19,690 bases of DNA from assembly GCA_002689405.1 (NCBI GenBank), contig NZFZ01000042.1:1-19690 (forward strand). The letters are read 5' to 3'. Under the pieces are notes generated by a model that saw only the letters and a list, made by a program, of their open reading frames with translations, was not told where the DNA came from and did not search any database. Source of the stretch: Gammaproteobacteria bacterium (GTDB lineage: Bacteria > Pseudomonadota > Gammaproteobacteria > Magnimaribacterales > AG-339-G14). The position numbers and the translations under genes are program-made. Below are positions 7,292 to 14,979 of this stretch, one piece after another; position 1 is the stretch's first letter; the number at the start of each line of letters is the position of its first letter.

Positions 7292-7975
7292 TTAAAATAA
7301 ATAAGGTATCAATCTTGCTTTAACTTTCTTGCAGTAGGCTTCATAGCCTTCTAAGTCATTAAGAAGAGTTTTTTCTTCAATGCTTATTCTTGATCTCAAA
7401 GCTATGGCTAAAAATATCAGGCTTAGTATCAGAGATAGATAAGTACCTAGCCAAACATTTACTCCGGTAATAAAAAAAATAAAGCCGGTATACATCGGAT
7501 GTCTAACTTTAGAATAAATGCCTGTATCTATAACCTTCTGGCCTCTTTCGTCTTGGATATTGACTGTAGTTTCTGCAAACTCATTTGCATTCATTGAAGC
7601 CATAACCAAAAGCATACCAATGATATAAAAACCCAAACCAATATTTTTTATATTGCCTTCAAAAGCAGACGAAAGGCTTAAATGAAAGATATCTATCGGT
7701 GCCAAAGAAAGTCCTATAACAATTGCAGATAACATCAAAATTGTTGCCAGTCTGTCTTCTTTTGGTTGAGCCTCTGAATCATAATTCATTCGAGCTTCTA
7801 TACTTGCTGGTTTTAGAATGAGTAAATACGCAGAAGCCATAATAGTTATTAGAAAGTGGATAGATAGAAATAAAAACGCTTCTGGCCAATTCAGGGTTAA
7901 GGCAGGTAAATATAAAAAAACACCCAACAATGCAGTTTGAAAAAGTATCCCAAATAAAGTTTTTATCCACAACAT
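7292..7975 (-). CDS. Isoprenylcysteine-methyltransferase-like membrane protein
   Basis: The 227-residue integral membrane protein has about five hydrophobic segments. The C-terminal part carries the signature of the PEMT/isoprenylcysteine carboxyl methyltransferase group: DTGIYSKVRHPMYTG (about 150-164), then a hydrophobic hairpin, then RISIEEKTL and a GYEAYCKKVKARLIP tail, which bind S-adenosylmethionine in characterised members. Bacterial members probably methylate lipid or small hydrophobic substrates; the actual substrate is unknown. I chose ATG 7975 because GGGAG lies six bases before it; an ATG 18 bases upstream (7993) is in frame but has no ribosome site. It is 36 bases downstream of the alpha/beta hydrolase gene and could be the last gene of the oxygenase run. 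Confidence 0.85.
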   Translation of the reverse strand: MLWIKTLFGILFQTALLGVFLYLPALTLNWPEAFLFLSIHFLITIMASAYLLILKPASIEARMNYDSEAQPKEDRLATILMLSAIVIGLSLAPIDIFHLSLSSAFEGNIKNIGLGFYIIGMLLVMASMNANEFAETTVNIQDERGQKVIDTGIYSKVRHPMYTGFIFFITGVNVWLGTYLSLILSLIFLAIALRSRISIEEKTLLNDLEGYEAYCKKVKARLIPYLF

Positions 7976-8011
7976 GATCTTCTCCCAAGTCATGTTAACA
8001 AATATTATTGG

Positions 8012-8848
8012 TTAGTTGTTTTTAACTAAAAACTTTTCAACTGCCTTTGAAAAAATATCATTTTTATCGCCTGCTACCATGTGCGCTGCATTTCTAATTT
8101 CTTCAAATTCTGCGTGAGAAACTACTTTTAAGAAATAATCTTTATCTTCCTCTGTTAAGACGTCACTGAGCCCGCCTCTTATTAATAACGTAGGAATATT
8201 TAAAAAATTAGCAGCTTTTTCCAAATGGCCAAAATATTCTTTTATATCTTGGCCTTGTCTGCCTTGGAGGAATTTTGGATCCCAATGCCAGTAAAACCTG
8301 TCATCCTTTTTTCTTAGGTTTTTATGCAATCCACTTAAGTCTTTTGGTTTTTCTCTATGGGGTAAAAAATCAGATATATAATCCGCAGCTTCCTCTAAAG
8401 ATGAAAATCCATTTTTGGCAGATCTCATAAATTCTACAATTCTGTCCGAACCATCTTGATTAGGATAAATGCCTATGTCTACCATCGTGAGCGTTTTGCA
8501 TAAACTTGAATAGTTCGAATCTCCAGCCAAAGATAAGGATGTCATTCCTCCAAGGGAAGCACCAACCAAATTTGCAGGCTTATCATAATATTTAATAATC
8601 GAGATCAAATCTTTTTTATGATCATGAATCTTGTAATCTCCTGTTTCTGACCAAAAACTATCTCCATGTCCTCTTAGATCATAAGTAATAACGTGAAAGC
8701 CTTTTTTTGAAATATTTTCTGCTGCGTTGTCCCAAGCGAATCTAGTCTGACCACCGCCATGCAAAAAAATTACTATAGGATCGGATTCTTCACCATAGAT
8801 AGATCCAGCAATATCATTTCCTTCAAAATTTTTGAAAACTTTAAACAT
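8012..8848 (-). CDS. Alpha/beta-fold hydrolase
   Basis: The product is 278 residues. It shows the oxyanion-loop motif FLHGGGQTRFAW (28-39), the YDLRGHGDS segment (56-64) typical of esterase and epoxide-hydrolase-like enzymes, the nucleophile elbow GASLGG with S98, a likely acid D229 (GGLSDVLT) and catalytic H256 (NAAHMV). A cap region lies between about 130 and 210. No signal peptide is visible, so it is cytoplasmic. A Ser nucleophile fits an esterase, lactonase or C-C hydrolase rather than an epoxide or haloalkane hydrolase, which use Asp. It lies in the same run as the Baeyer-Villiger-type monooxygenase; such enzymes make esters or lactones that a hydrolase of this kind would open, but the link is inference. 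The start is seven bases after the nitroreductase stop, with no clear Shine-Dalgarno. Confidence 0.92.
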   Translation of the reverse strand: MFKVFKNFEGNDIAGSIYGEESDPIVIFLHGGGQTRFAWDNAAENISKKGFHVITYDLRGHGDSFWSETGDYKIHDHKKDLISIIKYYDKPANLVGASLGGMTSLSLAGDSNYSSLCKTLTMVDIGIYPNQDGSDRIVEFMRSAKNGFSSLEEAADYISDFLPHREKPKDLSGLHKNLRKKDDRFYWHWDPKFLQGRQGQDIKEYFGHLEKAANFLNIPTLLIRGGLSDVLTEEDKDYFLKVVSHAEFEEIRNAAHMVAGDKNDIFSKAVEKFLVKNN

Positions 8849-8855
8849 CTATGAG

Positions 8856-9416
8856 TTAGATCCACTGAGTTACAAATTCAGAGGTATCCATTTCAGGAAT
8901 CTTTTTTTGTTTTCCAGAAGCTGTACCTACATAAAGATATCCGATTACTTTTTGATTTGCTTGTAATTCGAGATACTTCGAAATTTTTTCATTAAGAGCA
9001 AAAACTCCGGTTCTCCACATTCCAGCATAATTTAGAGCATTTAACGCAAGTAATATATTTTCCGCAGCAGCCGCAGTAGAGAGCATTTGCTCTATTTCAG
9101 GGACTTTTGGATGTGTCTTGATTTCAGAAATTAGAATGACAATCATTGGTGCACGAAAAGGTGCCTCTCTATATTTTTGCAAGGTCTCATCGGTAACATC
9201 CTCAATGTTGTCTTTAGCAAAATCTACAAAAATCGATGAAAGTTTTTCTAGACCCTTGCCTGTTACTTGAATAAATCTTGAAGGTCTTTGCCAAGCATGG
9301 TCGGGTGCCCTGAGCGCTGCCTGATAAATTAGTTCCATTTCTTTTTCAGAAGGATGGGGTTCAGACAATTCTCTGGGAGAGTTTCTTTTGAGAATATTAT
9401 TTAGTGCTTCATTCAT
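8856..9416 (-). CDS. YdjA-like nitroreductase family protein
   Basis: The product is 186 residues, close to the 183 of Escherichia coli YdjA. The FMN-binding features of this compact nitroreductase branch are present: KRNSPREL near the N-terminus (R11, S13), ALRAPDHAWQRPSRFI (35-49), the helix STAAAAENILLALNALNYAG (113-132) with GMWRTG just after it, and a GYLYVGT strand (159-165). It should be a homodimeric flavoprotein using NAD(P)H to reduce nitro compounds, quinones or enones; the physiological substrate is unknown. The start has no good ribosome site and lies six bases after the upstream membrane-protein gene, so translational coupling is likely. Within an oxygenase run it may supply a reduction step or handle a quinone or enone intermediate (inference). 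Confidence 0.92.
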   Translation of the reverse strand: MNEALNNILKRNSPRELSEPHPSEKEMELIYQAALRAPDHAWQRPSRFIQVTGKGLEKLSSIFVDFAKDNIEDVTDETLQKYREAPFRAPMIVILISEIKTHPKVPEIEQMLSTAAAAENILLALNALNYAGMWRTGVFALNEKISKYLELQANQKVIGYLYVGTASGKQKKIPEMDTSEFVTQWI

Positions 9417-9422
9417 TATTAC

Positions 9423-10022
9423 TTAATTTTCTTTATATCCTGACATCTTATCCCAAGCTTTGATTTTATTTTTTGAAATACCTGCTTCGATTACATCTGA
9501 ACGAAATTTTTTATAAGTATAGGGAATAATAAGTTTTCTCGTATTGAAAATAAAAACTGCTATTCCCCATACGTTAAATAAAATACAAATGATTAAAATT
9601 TCTACTCTTATTAGATCGGAAAATAATGAAAACATAGCGATTGAAAGATATGTCTCAGGCTTAGTTAAGAACATAGCTATTCCCACTTTTCCCGGAGGCA
9701 TGATCATCCACAAAAGCATCATTATTAATGCCAGGCCGATAAATAGGAGTTCAATTTCAAATCTAGTGACTGCGCCCTCAATGAGGCCGTTTAAAGCAAT
9801 GAAACCAAGGAAAAAACAAACAATGGCATGAAATTTATGTTGCATTTTATCTTCCATGAATAAATAAGCATTTAATTTTCCATTGAGTTTTGTCCATGAA
9901 GGAAGTTTTCTAAAAAAATCATCAAAAATTTCAAAGATACCCAAGCCTAAATAAACTATTGCTTCAACCCAAAGAACTATTTTTAGAGCGAGTGTTAATT
10001 CAAAAAGCTCTGTCGAAGTCAC
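9423..10022 (-). CDS. Multi-pass membrane protein of unknown function
   Basis: I do not recognise this 199-residue protein. Hydrophobic segments lie at about 13-33, 64-84, 88-108 and 122-160 (one or two spans), giving four or five passes. The C-terminal 40 residues are basic and probably cytoplasmic. A loop between the first two spans is rich in aromatic and charged residues (FEIFDDFFRKLPSW). The start codon is GTG (10020-10022); no in-frame ATG occurs until after the first span, so GTG is preferred, although the ribosome site is weak. It lies 19 bases after the MAPEG gene and six before the nitroreductase gene, so it is part of the same transcription unit. A role as a membrane partner of the neighbouring enzymes is possible but unsupported by any motif. 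Confidence 0.72.
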   Translation of the reverse strand: MTSTELFELTLALKIVLWVEAIVYLGLGIFEIFDDFFRKLPSWTKLNGKLNAYLFMEDKMQHKFHAIVCFFLGFIALNGLIEGAVTRFEIELLFIGLALIMMLLWMIMPPGKVGIAMFLTKPETYLSIAMFSLFSDLIRVEILIICILFNVWGIAVFIFNTRKLIIPYTYKKFRSDVIEAGISKNKIKAWDKMSGYKEN

Positions 10023-10041
10023 TTATTCTGGAATAAAAGTT

Positions 10042-10446
10042 TTAACCAAATACAGTGGTGACCAAGACAGGTCCTGAAATGATCATTGCCCATATTGCTT
10101 GAATCAATATCACTAGCCAAGAGAAAAGAATCCCCATTTGTCTAAAAATGACATGTCCACCACCAGTTAATGCATAAGCATGCAAAACTCTAGAAAAGAC
10201 GAATAAATCCCCCAATATGATAATTGCTAAGTCTGGGATCTCGGCAATAATTTCGAGTGCAAACGATAAAGCAAGAAAAATAAGAGCATATTCAATAAAG
10301 TTCCCATGTGCTCTTTGAGCAGCCAATAATTCTTCACTATCCCCAGTACCAAGACTAATTTCAGTTTTAAGTCTTTGTCTTACAGTAAGAAAAGATAGAA
10401 TAATTGCAAAAAGACCGAGAACCCCTGCATAGAATAAACTTATCAT
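10042..10446 (-). CDS. MAPEG-family membrane protein
   Basis: The 134-residue protein has four hydrophobic helices and the MAPEG layout (PF01124). Helix 1 is LFYAGVLGLFAIILSFL; then come a polar loop with RQRLKTEISLG, the motif RAHGNFIEY (45-53) corresponding to the conserved E/R-x-x-N-x-x-E region that binds glutathione in eukaryotic members, FSRVLHAYAL (84-93) and a closing helix. Eukaryotic relatives are microsomal glutathione transferases and leukotriene C4 synthase; bacterial members of this short branch are mostly uncharacterised and may conjugate glutathione to hydrophobic electrophiles or reduce lipid peroxides. It starts six bases after the flavin monooxygenase stop, so they are co-transcribed. 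Detoxification of a reactive product of the oxygenases is a reasonable guess. Confidence 0.9.
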   Translation of the reverse strand: MISLFYAGVLGLFAIILSFLTVRQRLKTEISLGTGDSEELLAAQRAHGNFIEYALIFLALSFALEIIAEIPDLAIIILGDLFVFSRVLHAYALTGGGHVIFRQMGILFSWLVILIQAIWAMIISGPVLVTTVFG

Positions 10447-10452
10447 TTAAAA

Positions 10453-12360
10453 TTAATTGAAGTTATTGCTGCTGAGCTCAAGGCCTTTGAGATCCCCTTT
10501 TTCACGCCATTTTTTCATAAGTTTGAAAAAATTCAGAGCTCCTCCGCCGTAAGGATTGTTCTGTGGAGCCTGCATGGGCTTACCTTCATTATTGTAATAA
10601 CCTGGGGTGCAACTTTCTTGAAAACTCAACATGTCTCTGGAGTTGTCTATAATAGTTTTTACCCAATTTTCTTCACCTTCTTTTGAAGCTTCAACTAGAG
10701 ACATATTCTGTTCTCTCATGGATCGTAAAATATATGCAAGGTGGATACTCTGTTCATCGAGAGAGTGAGTATAGTTTGCTGTGAAGCCAGCTTGTTGAGG
10801 GCCAAAGAAAAAACTATTTGGGAATCCGCGACTATGCATGCCGTGCATAGTAGAAAGACCATCTTTCCATTTATCCATTATCGAAAGACCTTTTCTGCCG
10901 TATATTTCATAACCACTTCTTCTGGTGTAATCGGTACCAACCTCAAAGCCTGTGGCAAATATGATGCAATCAACTTCATATTCTTTACCATCGAAGAAAA
11001 TACCCTTTTCAGTAATTTTTTCTAGACCCTTGCCTTGTGTATCAACCAAAGTCACATTTTCACGATTGTAAGTATCTAGGTATTCATCGTGAAAACATGG
11101 GCGTTTGCAAAATTGGCGATAATAGGGCTTCAAAGATTCTGCTACGTTTGGATCCTTAACAATCTCTTCAGCTCTAGCTCTGATTTGCTCCATTTTTGCA
11201 AAATCAACCATTTCAACTTTATTCGAGATATTTTCTTTCCCGACAAAGTTCATGAATTTATCAGCCATATATGGCTTAAGGCCTTTTTTATAAAAATCTT
11301 TATTGAATGGTGCAAGAAATGCCCACAAAGCCATTCTGAGTTTAGATGGTCCTGATGCTCTAAACGCTGACAATATAGTTCTAAAAATTTCAGTCCAACC
11401 ATCATTTACTAAATCTTCTCCACTGAATTCTCCTCCTAAAAATCCTTCAAAGTTAGCTCTTCTTTTTTCGTGCCATCCAGGCTTCATAGAGTTAAACCAG
11501 GCTTCATCGGTTTCTCTATTTGCTCTTACATCTATCGATGAAGGAGTTCTTTGAAAAACATAAAGCTCTTTTGCAGATGCTCCTAAATGCGGAATACACT
11601 GCACAGCAGTTGCTCCTGTACCAATGATGGCTACTTTTTTATCGGAAAGGTTTTTAAGGTCTCCGTGAGAAGATCCTCCAGTATATTCGTAGTCCCATCG
11701 ACTAGTGTGAAAAGTATATCCTTTGTAGTCATTAATCCCATCTATTGCAGGCAGCTTTGGCCTGTTCAAAGGTCCATTAGAGTGAACTACAAAATTTGCA
11801 GTTATTTCATCGCCTTTGTTGGTTTTAATTGTCCATAATCCAGAATCATCCGACCACTTCGTCTCGGTGACTTCTGTTTGTAAAATTGAGTTTTCGTGAA
11901 GGTTAAACTTTTCAGCAATAACACCACAGTACTCTAGAGTCTCGGGAGCATTAGTATATTTTCTTTTGGGGACAAAGCCTGTTTCTTCAAGCAAGGGAAA
12001 GTAAATATAAGATTCAATATCACATGAAGCTCCAGGATATCTGTTCCAATACCAAGTCCCTCCAAAATCTCCCCCTTTTTCAATTATTTTGAAATCATCA
12101 AATCCGGCTTCTCTAATTCTTGCAGCAGCTAACATTCCACCAAAACCACCACCTATGATTGCAATTTCAGTATGAAGTTTTAAAGATTCCCTTTCTGTCT
12201 TTTCTTCAACATATGGATCTTCTACAAAATACGAGAAATCTCCTTTTACTTCTTTATATTGATCGTTGCCATCAGAGCGAAGACGTTTATCTCTTTCCTC
12301 TCTATACTTTTGTCTAAGTTTTTCCGGATCAAAATCAAATTTGTCTATATTTGCAGCCAT
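10453..12360 (-). CDS. Baeyer-Villiger-type flavin monooxygenase
   Basis: The product is 635 residues, longer than typical type I enzymes (about 540), with a 60-residue N-terminal extension. The first Rossmann motif GGGFGG is at 70-75 (FAD). GTWYWNRYPGASCD (101-114) is the classic post-FAD block of Baeyer-Villiger monooxygenases. The fingerprint reads YKGYTFHTSRWD at 212-223, with Tyr in place of the usual first Phe and His218/Trp222 kept. The second Rossmann motif GTGATA (247-252) binds NADPH. A short Gly/Ser-rich insert (about 226-236) follows the fingerprint. The enzyme should insert one oxygen into a ketone to give an ester or lactone, using NADPH and O2; the substrate is unknown. AAAGGG lies nine bases before the ATG, supporting the start. 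It sits between the AGMO-like gene (35-base gap) and the MAPEG gene (six bases). Confidence 0.95.
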   Translation of the reverse strand: MAANIDKFDFDPEKLRQKYREERDKRLRSDGNDQYKEVKGDFSYFVEDPYVEEKTERESLKLHTEIAIIGGGFGGMLAAARIREAGFDDFKIIEKGGDFGGTWYWNRYPGASCDIESYIYFPLLEETGFVPKRKYTNAPETLEYCGVIAEKFNLHENSILQTEVTETKWSDDSGLWTIKTNKGDEITANFVVHSNGPLNRPKLPAIDGINDYKGYTFHTSRWDYEYTGGSSHGDLKNLSDKKVAIIGTGATAVQCIPHLGASAKELYVFQRTPSSIDVRANRETDEAWFNSMKPGWHEKRRANFEGFLGGEFSGEDLVNDGWTEIFRTILSAFRASGPSKLRMALWAFLAPFNKDFYKKGLKPYMADKFMNFVGKENISNKVEMVDFAKMEQIRARAEEIVKDPNVAESLKPYYRQFCKRPCFHDEYLDTYNRENVTLVDTQGKGLEKITEKGIFFDGKEYEVDCIIFATGFEVGTDYTRRSGYEIYGRKGLSIMDKWKDGLSTMHGMHSRGFPNSFFFGPQQAGFTANYTHSLDEQSIHLAYILRSMREQNMSLVEASKEGEENWVKTIIDNSRDMLSFQESCTPGYYNNEGKPMQAPQNNPYGGGALNFFKLMKKWREKGDLKGLELSSNNFN

Positions 12361-12395
12361 ATTAAATTACCCTTTAAAATTAAAAAAAATATAAC

Positions 12396-13634
12396 TTATG
12401 ACATTCCTCGTGTCAAAAGGTTGTTTTTCTGAAAAGAATTATGCAAGAAAAAGAGGAATAATAGGTTTACGGACAAATATCCTGCCAAAGGGAGAATATA
12501 TTTGTTCGCTTCAGGAAGGAAGAAAGAAGTTAGGAAAACTCCTGTTAAAAAAACTATTCTGAAAGTATCTGCCAATAAAGCCCTCTTGCAATCCAGCCAT
12601 AAGGAAACACAATAAGCTGTTGAAACCATAGCTAAAGCAACAACAACGCCTTGGGCTAGGTTCATGTCGCCCAATTCAATAAAAATTGTACTAAGAAGAG
12701 AAACAAATATTAGCTGGAAGAAAGCATAGACTTTGGAAACAAAAGTAGAGTCGGGATTGTATTTCTCAAAATTTTGAACATCAAAGTTAGTTTTGGGAGA
12801 TAGGTGTCTTGAGTCATTTGGAATCCATCTGGTCGGTGCAACCAATACATAAAACTTATCCTTTAAATTCTTTGTGTGAAAGGTCTCTTTAAGCATCTTC
12901 ACGTAAATATGAAAATTTGCCCAAACGGGATTGAAGGTTTTTAGAGGACCTCTGATGCCATAAATGCAAGTGACTTCATCTTCTTCCTCTTTGAAAGTTC
13001 CGAACAATCTGTCCCAAATAATAAATACTCCACCATAATTTTTATCTATGTATTCCTCGTTTTGAGCGTGATGCACTCTGTGATTGGATGGAGAAACGAA
13101 AAATAACTCAAACCAGCCTAATTTAGGAACATGTTCTGTGTGAACCCAAAATTGATAAATCAAATTAATGGAAGCTACAGAAACAAAAACATATGAAGGC
13201 ACACCGATAATAAAAAGCGGGATATAAAAAACCCAAGTGAGAAAGAAGCCTGTACCAGTTTGCCTTAATGCTGTAGATAAATTGTAATCCTCACTTTGAT
13301 GATGAGCTACGTGAGATGCCCAAAAAATTTGTCTTTCATGACTAATTCTATGAAACCAGTAATAAAAGAAGTCATAAGCAACAAAGGCAATAACCCAAGT
13401 AAGAATTGAACTTGAATCCCATCTAGGCAAAGAGAAATAGGTTTCTACGAAGAAAAAAACCGCTCCTCCTAAACCTATTTTCAATGCTGAACTAGTTGAC
13501 CGAAGAGCTCCCATAAACATGCTAGATAAAGCATCGTTGGCTCGGTAAGTATTATTGTTTTTTAACCAACCATATGAAAGCTCTATCAGGATGGCTAATA
13601 AGAAAAACGGAACTGCATACGGAACATAATCCAT
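12396..13634 (-). CDS. Alkylglycerol-monooxygenase-like sterol desaturase family protein
   Basis: This 412-residue multi-pass membrane protein belongs to the fatty-acid hydroxylase/sterol desaturase superfamily. The di-iron histidine motifs are H95-x3-H99 (HRISH), H108-x2-H111-H112 (HVAHH), H165/H168 (WVHTEH) and H185-x2-H188-H189 (HRVHH). The stretch after the second motif, SEDYNLSTALRQ, and later IDKNYGGVFIIWDRLFGTF, closely match what I remember of animal TMEM195/AGMO, which cleaves ether lipids using tetrahydrobiopterin and O2. As in AGMO, several hydrophobic helices follow the catalytic part (about 300-400). Bacterial relatives are poorly characterised and their reductant is unknown; no pterin gene is in this window. 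Two close ATG codons occur at the start and neither has a clear ribosome site. The VOC gene ends five bases upstream. Family call is firm; ether substrate is inferred. Confidence 0.9.
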   Translation of the reverse strand: MDYVPYAVPFFLLAILIELSYGWLKNNNTYRANDALSSMFMGALRSTSSALKIGLGGAVFFFVETYFSLPRWDSSSILTWVIAFVAYDFFYYWFHRISHERQIFWASHVAHHQSEDYNLSTALRQTGTGFFLTWVFYIPLFIIGVPSYVFVSVASINLIYQFWVHTEHVPKLGWFELFFVSPSNHRVHHAQNEEYIDKNYGGVFIIWDRLFGTFKEEEDEVTCIYGIRGPLKTFNPVWANFHIYVKMLKETFHTKNLKDKFYVLVAPTRWIPNDSRHLSPKTNFDVQNFEKYNPDSTFVSKVYAFFQLIFVSLLSTIFIELGDMNLAQGVVVALAMVSTAYCVSLWLDCKRALLADTFRIVFLTGVFLTSFFLPEANKYILPLAGYLSVNLLFLFFLHNSFQKNNLLTRGMS

Positions 13635-13639
13635 AAATT

Positions 13640-14029
13640 CTATAGTTGTTTAATTGCACAAAGCTTGTTGCCGGAGGGATCTCTCAAATAAGCTAAGTAC
13701 ATTTTCATGCCTTCAAATTCTCTTACACCAGGTGCGTCTTCAATAGAAACTCCACCAGCTTCAAGGCCTGCTGCATGCCATTTATCTCCCTGAGCTTCAT
13801 CTTCTATATTGAATCCAACAGTTGAGCCGTTGCCTGCTGTTGCAGGCTCTCCATCGATAGGCTCTGAAATACAGAAAGTCATTCCCTCTAAAAAATAAAA
13901 GTATCGAGTTTGACCAGTAAGATTTGGAACCATTAAACCTGGTTTGGCGCCTAAAACTCCTAAAACATTATCGTAAAATGTTTTGGATTCCTCTATATCA
14001 TTTGCTCCGACCATAATATGACTAAACAT
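13640..14029 (-). CDS. VOC-superfamily (glyoxalase/dioxygenase-fold) protein
   Basis: The 129-residue protein has the two paired beta-alpha-beta-beta-beta modules of the vicinal-oxygen-chelate fold. MFSHIMVGANDIEESKTFYDNVL at the start contains His4 as a possible metal ligand. A Gly-rich middle follows (GSTVGFNIED), and the end is MYLAYLRDPSGNKLCAI, where family members carry the last metal-binding Glu; here the corresponding position is occupied by Lys/Leu/Cys, so metal chemistry may differ. Members include glyoxalase I, extradiol dioxygenases and resistance proteins, so the reaction cannot be named. I chose ATG 14029 because GGAG lies five bases before it and the fold begins there; a longer in-frame start at 14092 would overlap the dioxygenase gene. 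It lies between the TauD-type and AGMO-like genes. Confidence 0.88.
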   Translation of the reverse strand: MFSHIMVGANDIEESKTFYDNVLGVLGAKPGLMVPNLTGQTRYFYFLEGMTFCISEPIDGEPATAGNGSTVGFNIEDEAQGDKWHAAGLEAGGVSIEDAPGVREFEGMKMYLAYLRDPSGNKLCAIKQL

Positions 14030-14054
14030 AACTTCTCCGGTAATTTTTTTATTT

Positions 14055-14921
14055 TTAATAGGGTCTATCGCCAATGACGGTAACCCTTTCAACTCTTCTT
14101 ACTTGCGGCCAATAGTCTGAGACAGCATAGTGTTGGCAAGCCCTGTTATCCCAAAAAGCAATCGAATCCTTTTTCCAAATAAATCGACACTGGTACTCTG
14201 GTATAGCCGCTTGAGCATATAAGAAATCTAGCATAATGGAAGATTCTGTAGCATCCCAGTCTTTTATGTACTGAGTAAAAGCTTTGTTAACATATATAAC
14301 TTTTTGTTTCGTATCTGGATGAGTTCGTATTACAGGGTGTTCGGGGCTTGGATACTTTTTGTTGAAAGCCTCTATTTCAGCGTCGCTTTTTCCTTGTTTG
14401 ATTAATCTTTGTCTAAAGCCAGCAAAATCGTGAACAGCGATTGCTCCTTCTAATTTTTTTTTCACTTCTTCTGGCAGTCCATCATAGGCCAAGCACATGT
14501 CCGAGAATAAAGTATCGCCTCCTACCTCAGGACCTTCGATCATGCGCAGAATAGATCCCAACGATGGCTCTTCTCTCCAAGTAACATCAGAGTGCCATGT
14601 ATTTTCTCTACCTCTGCTCTTTTCGTTGTGAGTTATGCTGAGAACCTCTGGGTATCCTTCTTTATGAGGGGCAAAAGGATGAACTTCCAGTTCTCCAAAG
14701 TTTTTTGCGAACCTTAAATGTTCCTCGGTAGCGAGATTTTGTTCGCGAAAGAAAATTACTTTATAGGTCAGAAGGGCTTGGTAGATTGATTGATAGGTTT
14801 TTTTATCTAGATCTTGTCTTAAATCGATATCCAAAAGCTCTGCTCCAATATTTGGAGACAAACGATTTACCTTGAAAGGTAAATCTTGGAGTTCAAAGTC
14901 TTCAACGCTTAAAACTTTCAT
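14055..14921 (-). CDS. TauD/TfdA-family 2-oxoglutarate dioxygenase
   Basis: The product is 288 residues, the usual family length (TauD is 283). The iron facial triad is H110 and D112 in WHSDVTW plus H264 in NRACQHYAVSDY. R279 in RRVERVT, 15 residues after the distal His, should hold 2-oxoglutarate. The N-terminal section (SPNIGAELLDIDLRQDL) and the end (VTVIGDRPY) are also typical. The enzyme should couple 2-oxoglutarate decarboxylation with hydroxylation of a substrate, often releasing sulfite, an alkanol or an aldehyde. Known substrates range from taurine and sulfate esters to 2,4-D and carnitine-type amines, so the substrate stays open. No transporter or sulfur gene is adjacent, which argues weakly against taurine. 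A 58-base AT-rich gap precedes it and may hold a promoter. The VOC gene follows within 25 bases. Confidence 0.95.
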   Translation of the reverse strand: MKVLSVEDFELQDLPFKVNRLSPNIGAELLDIDLRQDLDKKTYQSIYQALLTYKVIFFREQNLATEEHLRFAKNFGELEVHPFAPHKEGYPEVLSITHNEKSRGRENTWHSDVTWREEPSLGSILRMIEGPEVGGDTLFSDMCLAYDGLPEEVKKKLEGAIAVHDFAGFRQRLIKQGKSDAEIEAFNKKYPSPEHPVIRTHPDTKQKVIYVNKAFTQYIKDWDATESSIMLDFLYAQAAIPEYQCRFIWKKDSIAFWDNRACQHYAVSDYWPQVRRVERVTVIGDRPY

Positions 14922-14979
14922 TAAATATAGATTAAGAAATTTAGAGCATTTTTACAACTATCCAAATAATTGAAAAAAT

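Noticed and set aside
7976..7993. Longer start for the isoprenylcysteine-methyltransferase-like gene at 7993
   Set aside because: No ribosome site before it, whereas GGGAG stands six bases before ATG 7975.
10741..11838. Four plus-strand open frames of 83-94 codons opposite the flavin monooxygenase gene
   Set aside because: Their products show no recognisable motif and they lie fully within a gene with strong family motifs on the other strand, so they are shadows.
14030..14092. Longer start for the VOC protein at 14092
   Set aside because: It would overlap the dioxygenase gene and add 21 residues without fold homology; GGAG before ATG 14029 is a better start.
14922..14979. Leaderless promoter just before the TauD-type gene (TTGTAA, 17 bases, TAATCT)
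   Set aside because: In such AT-rich DNA matches of this quality are expected by chance and the -10 would lie almost on the ATG.
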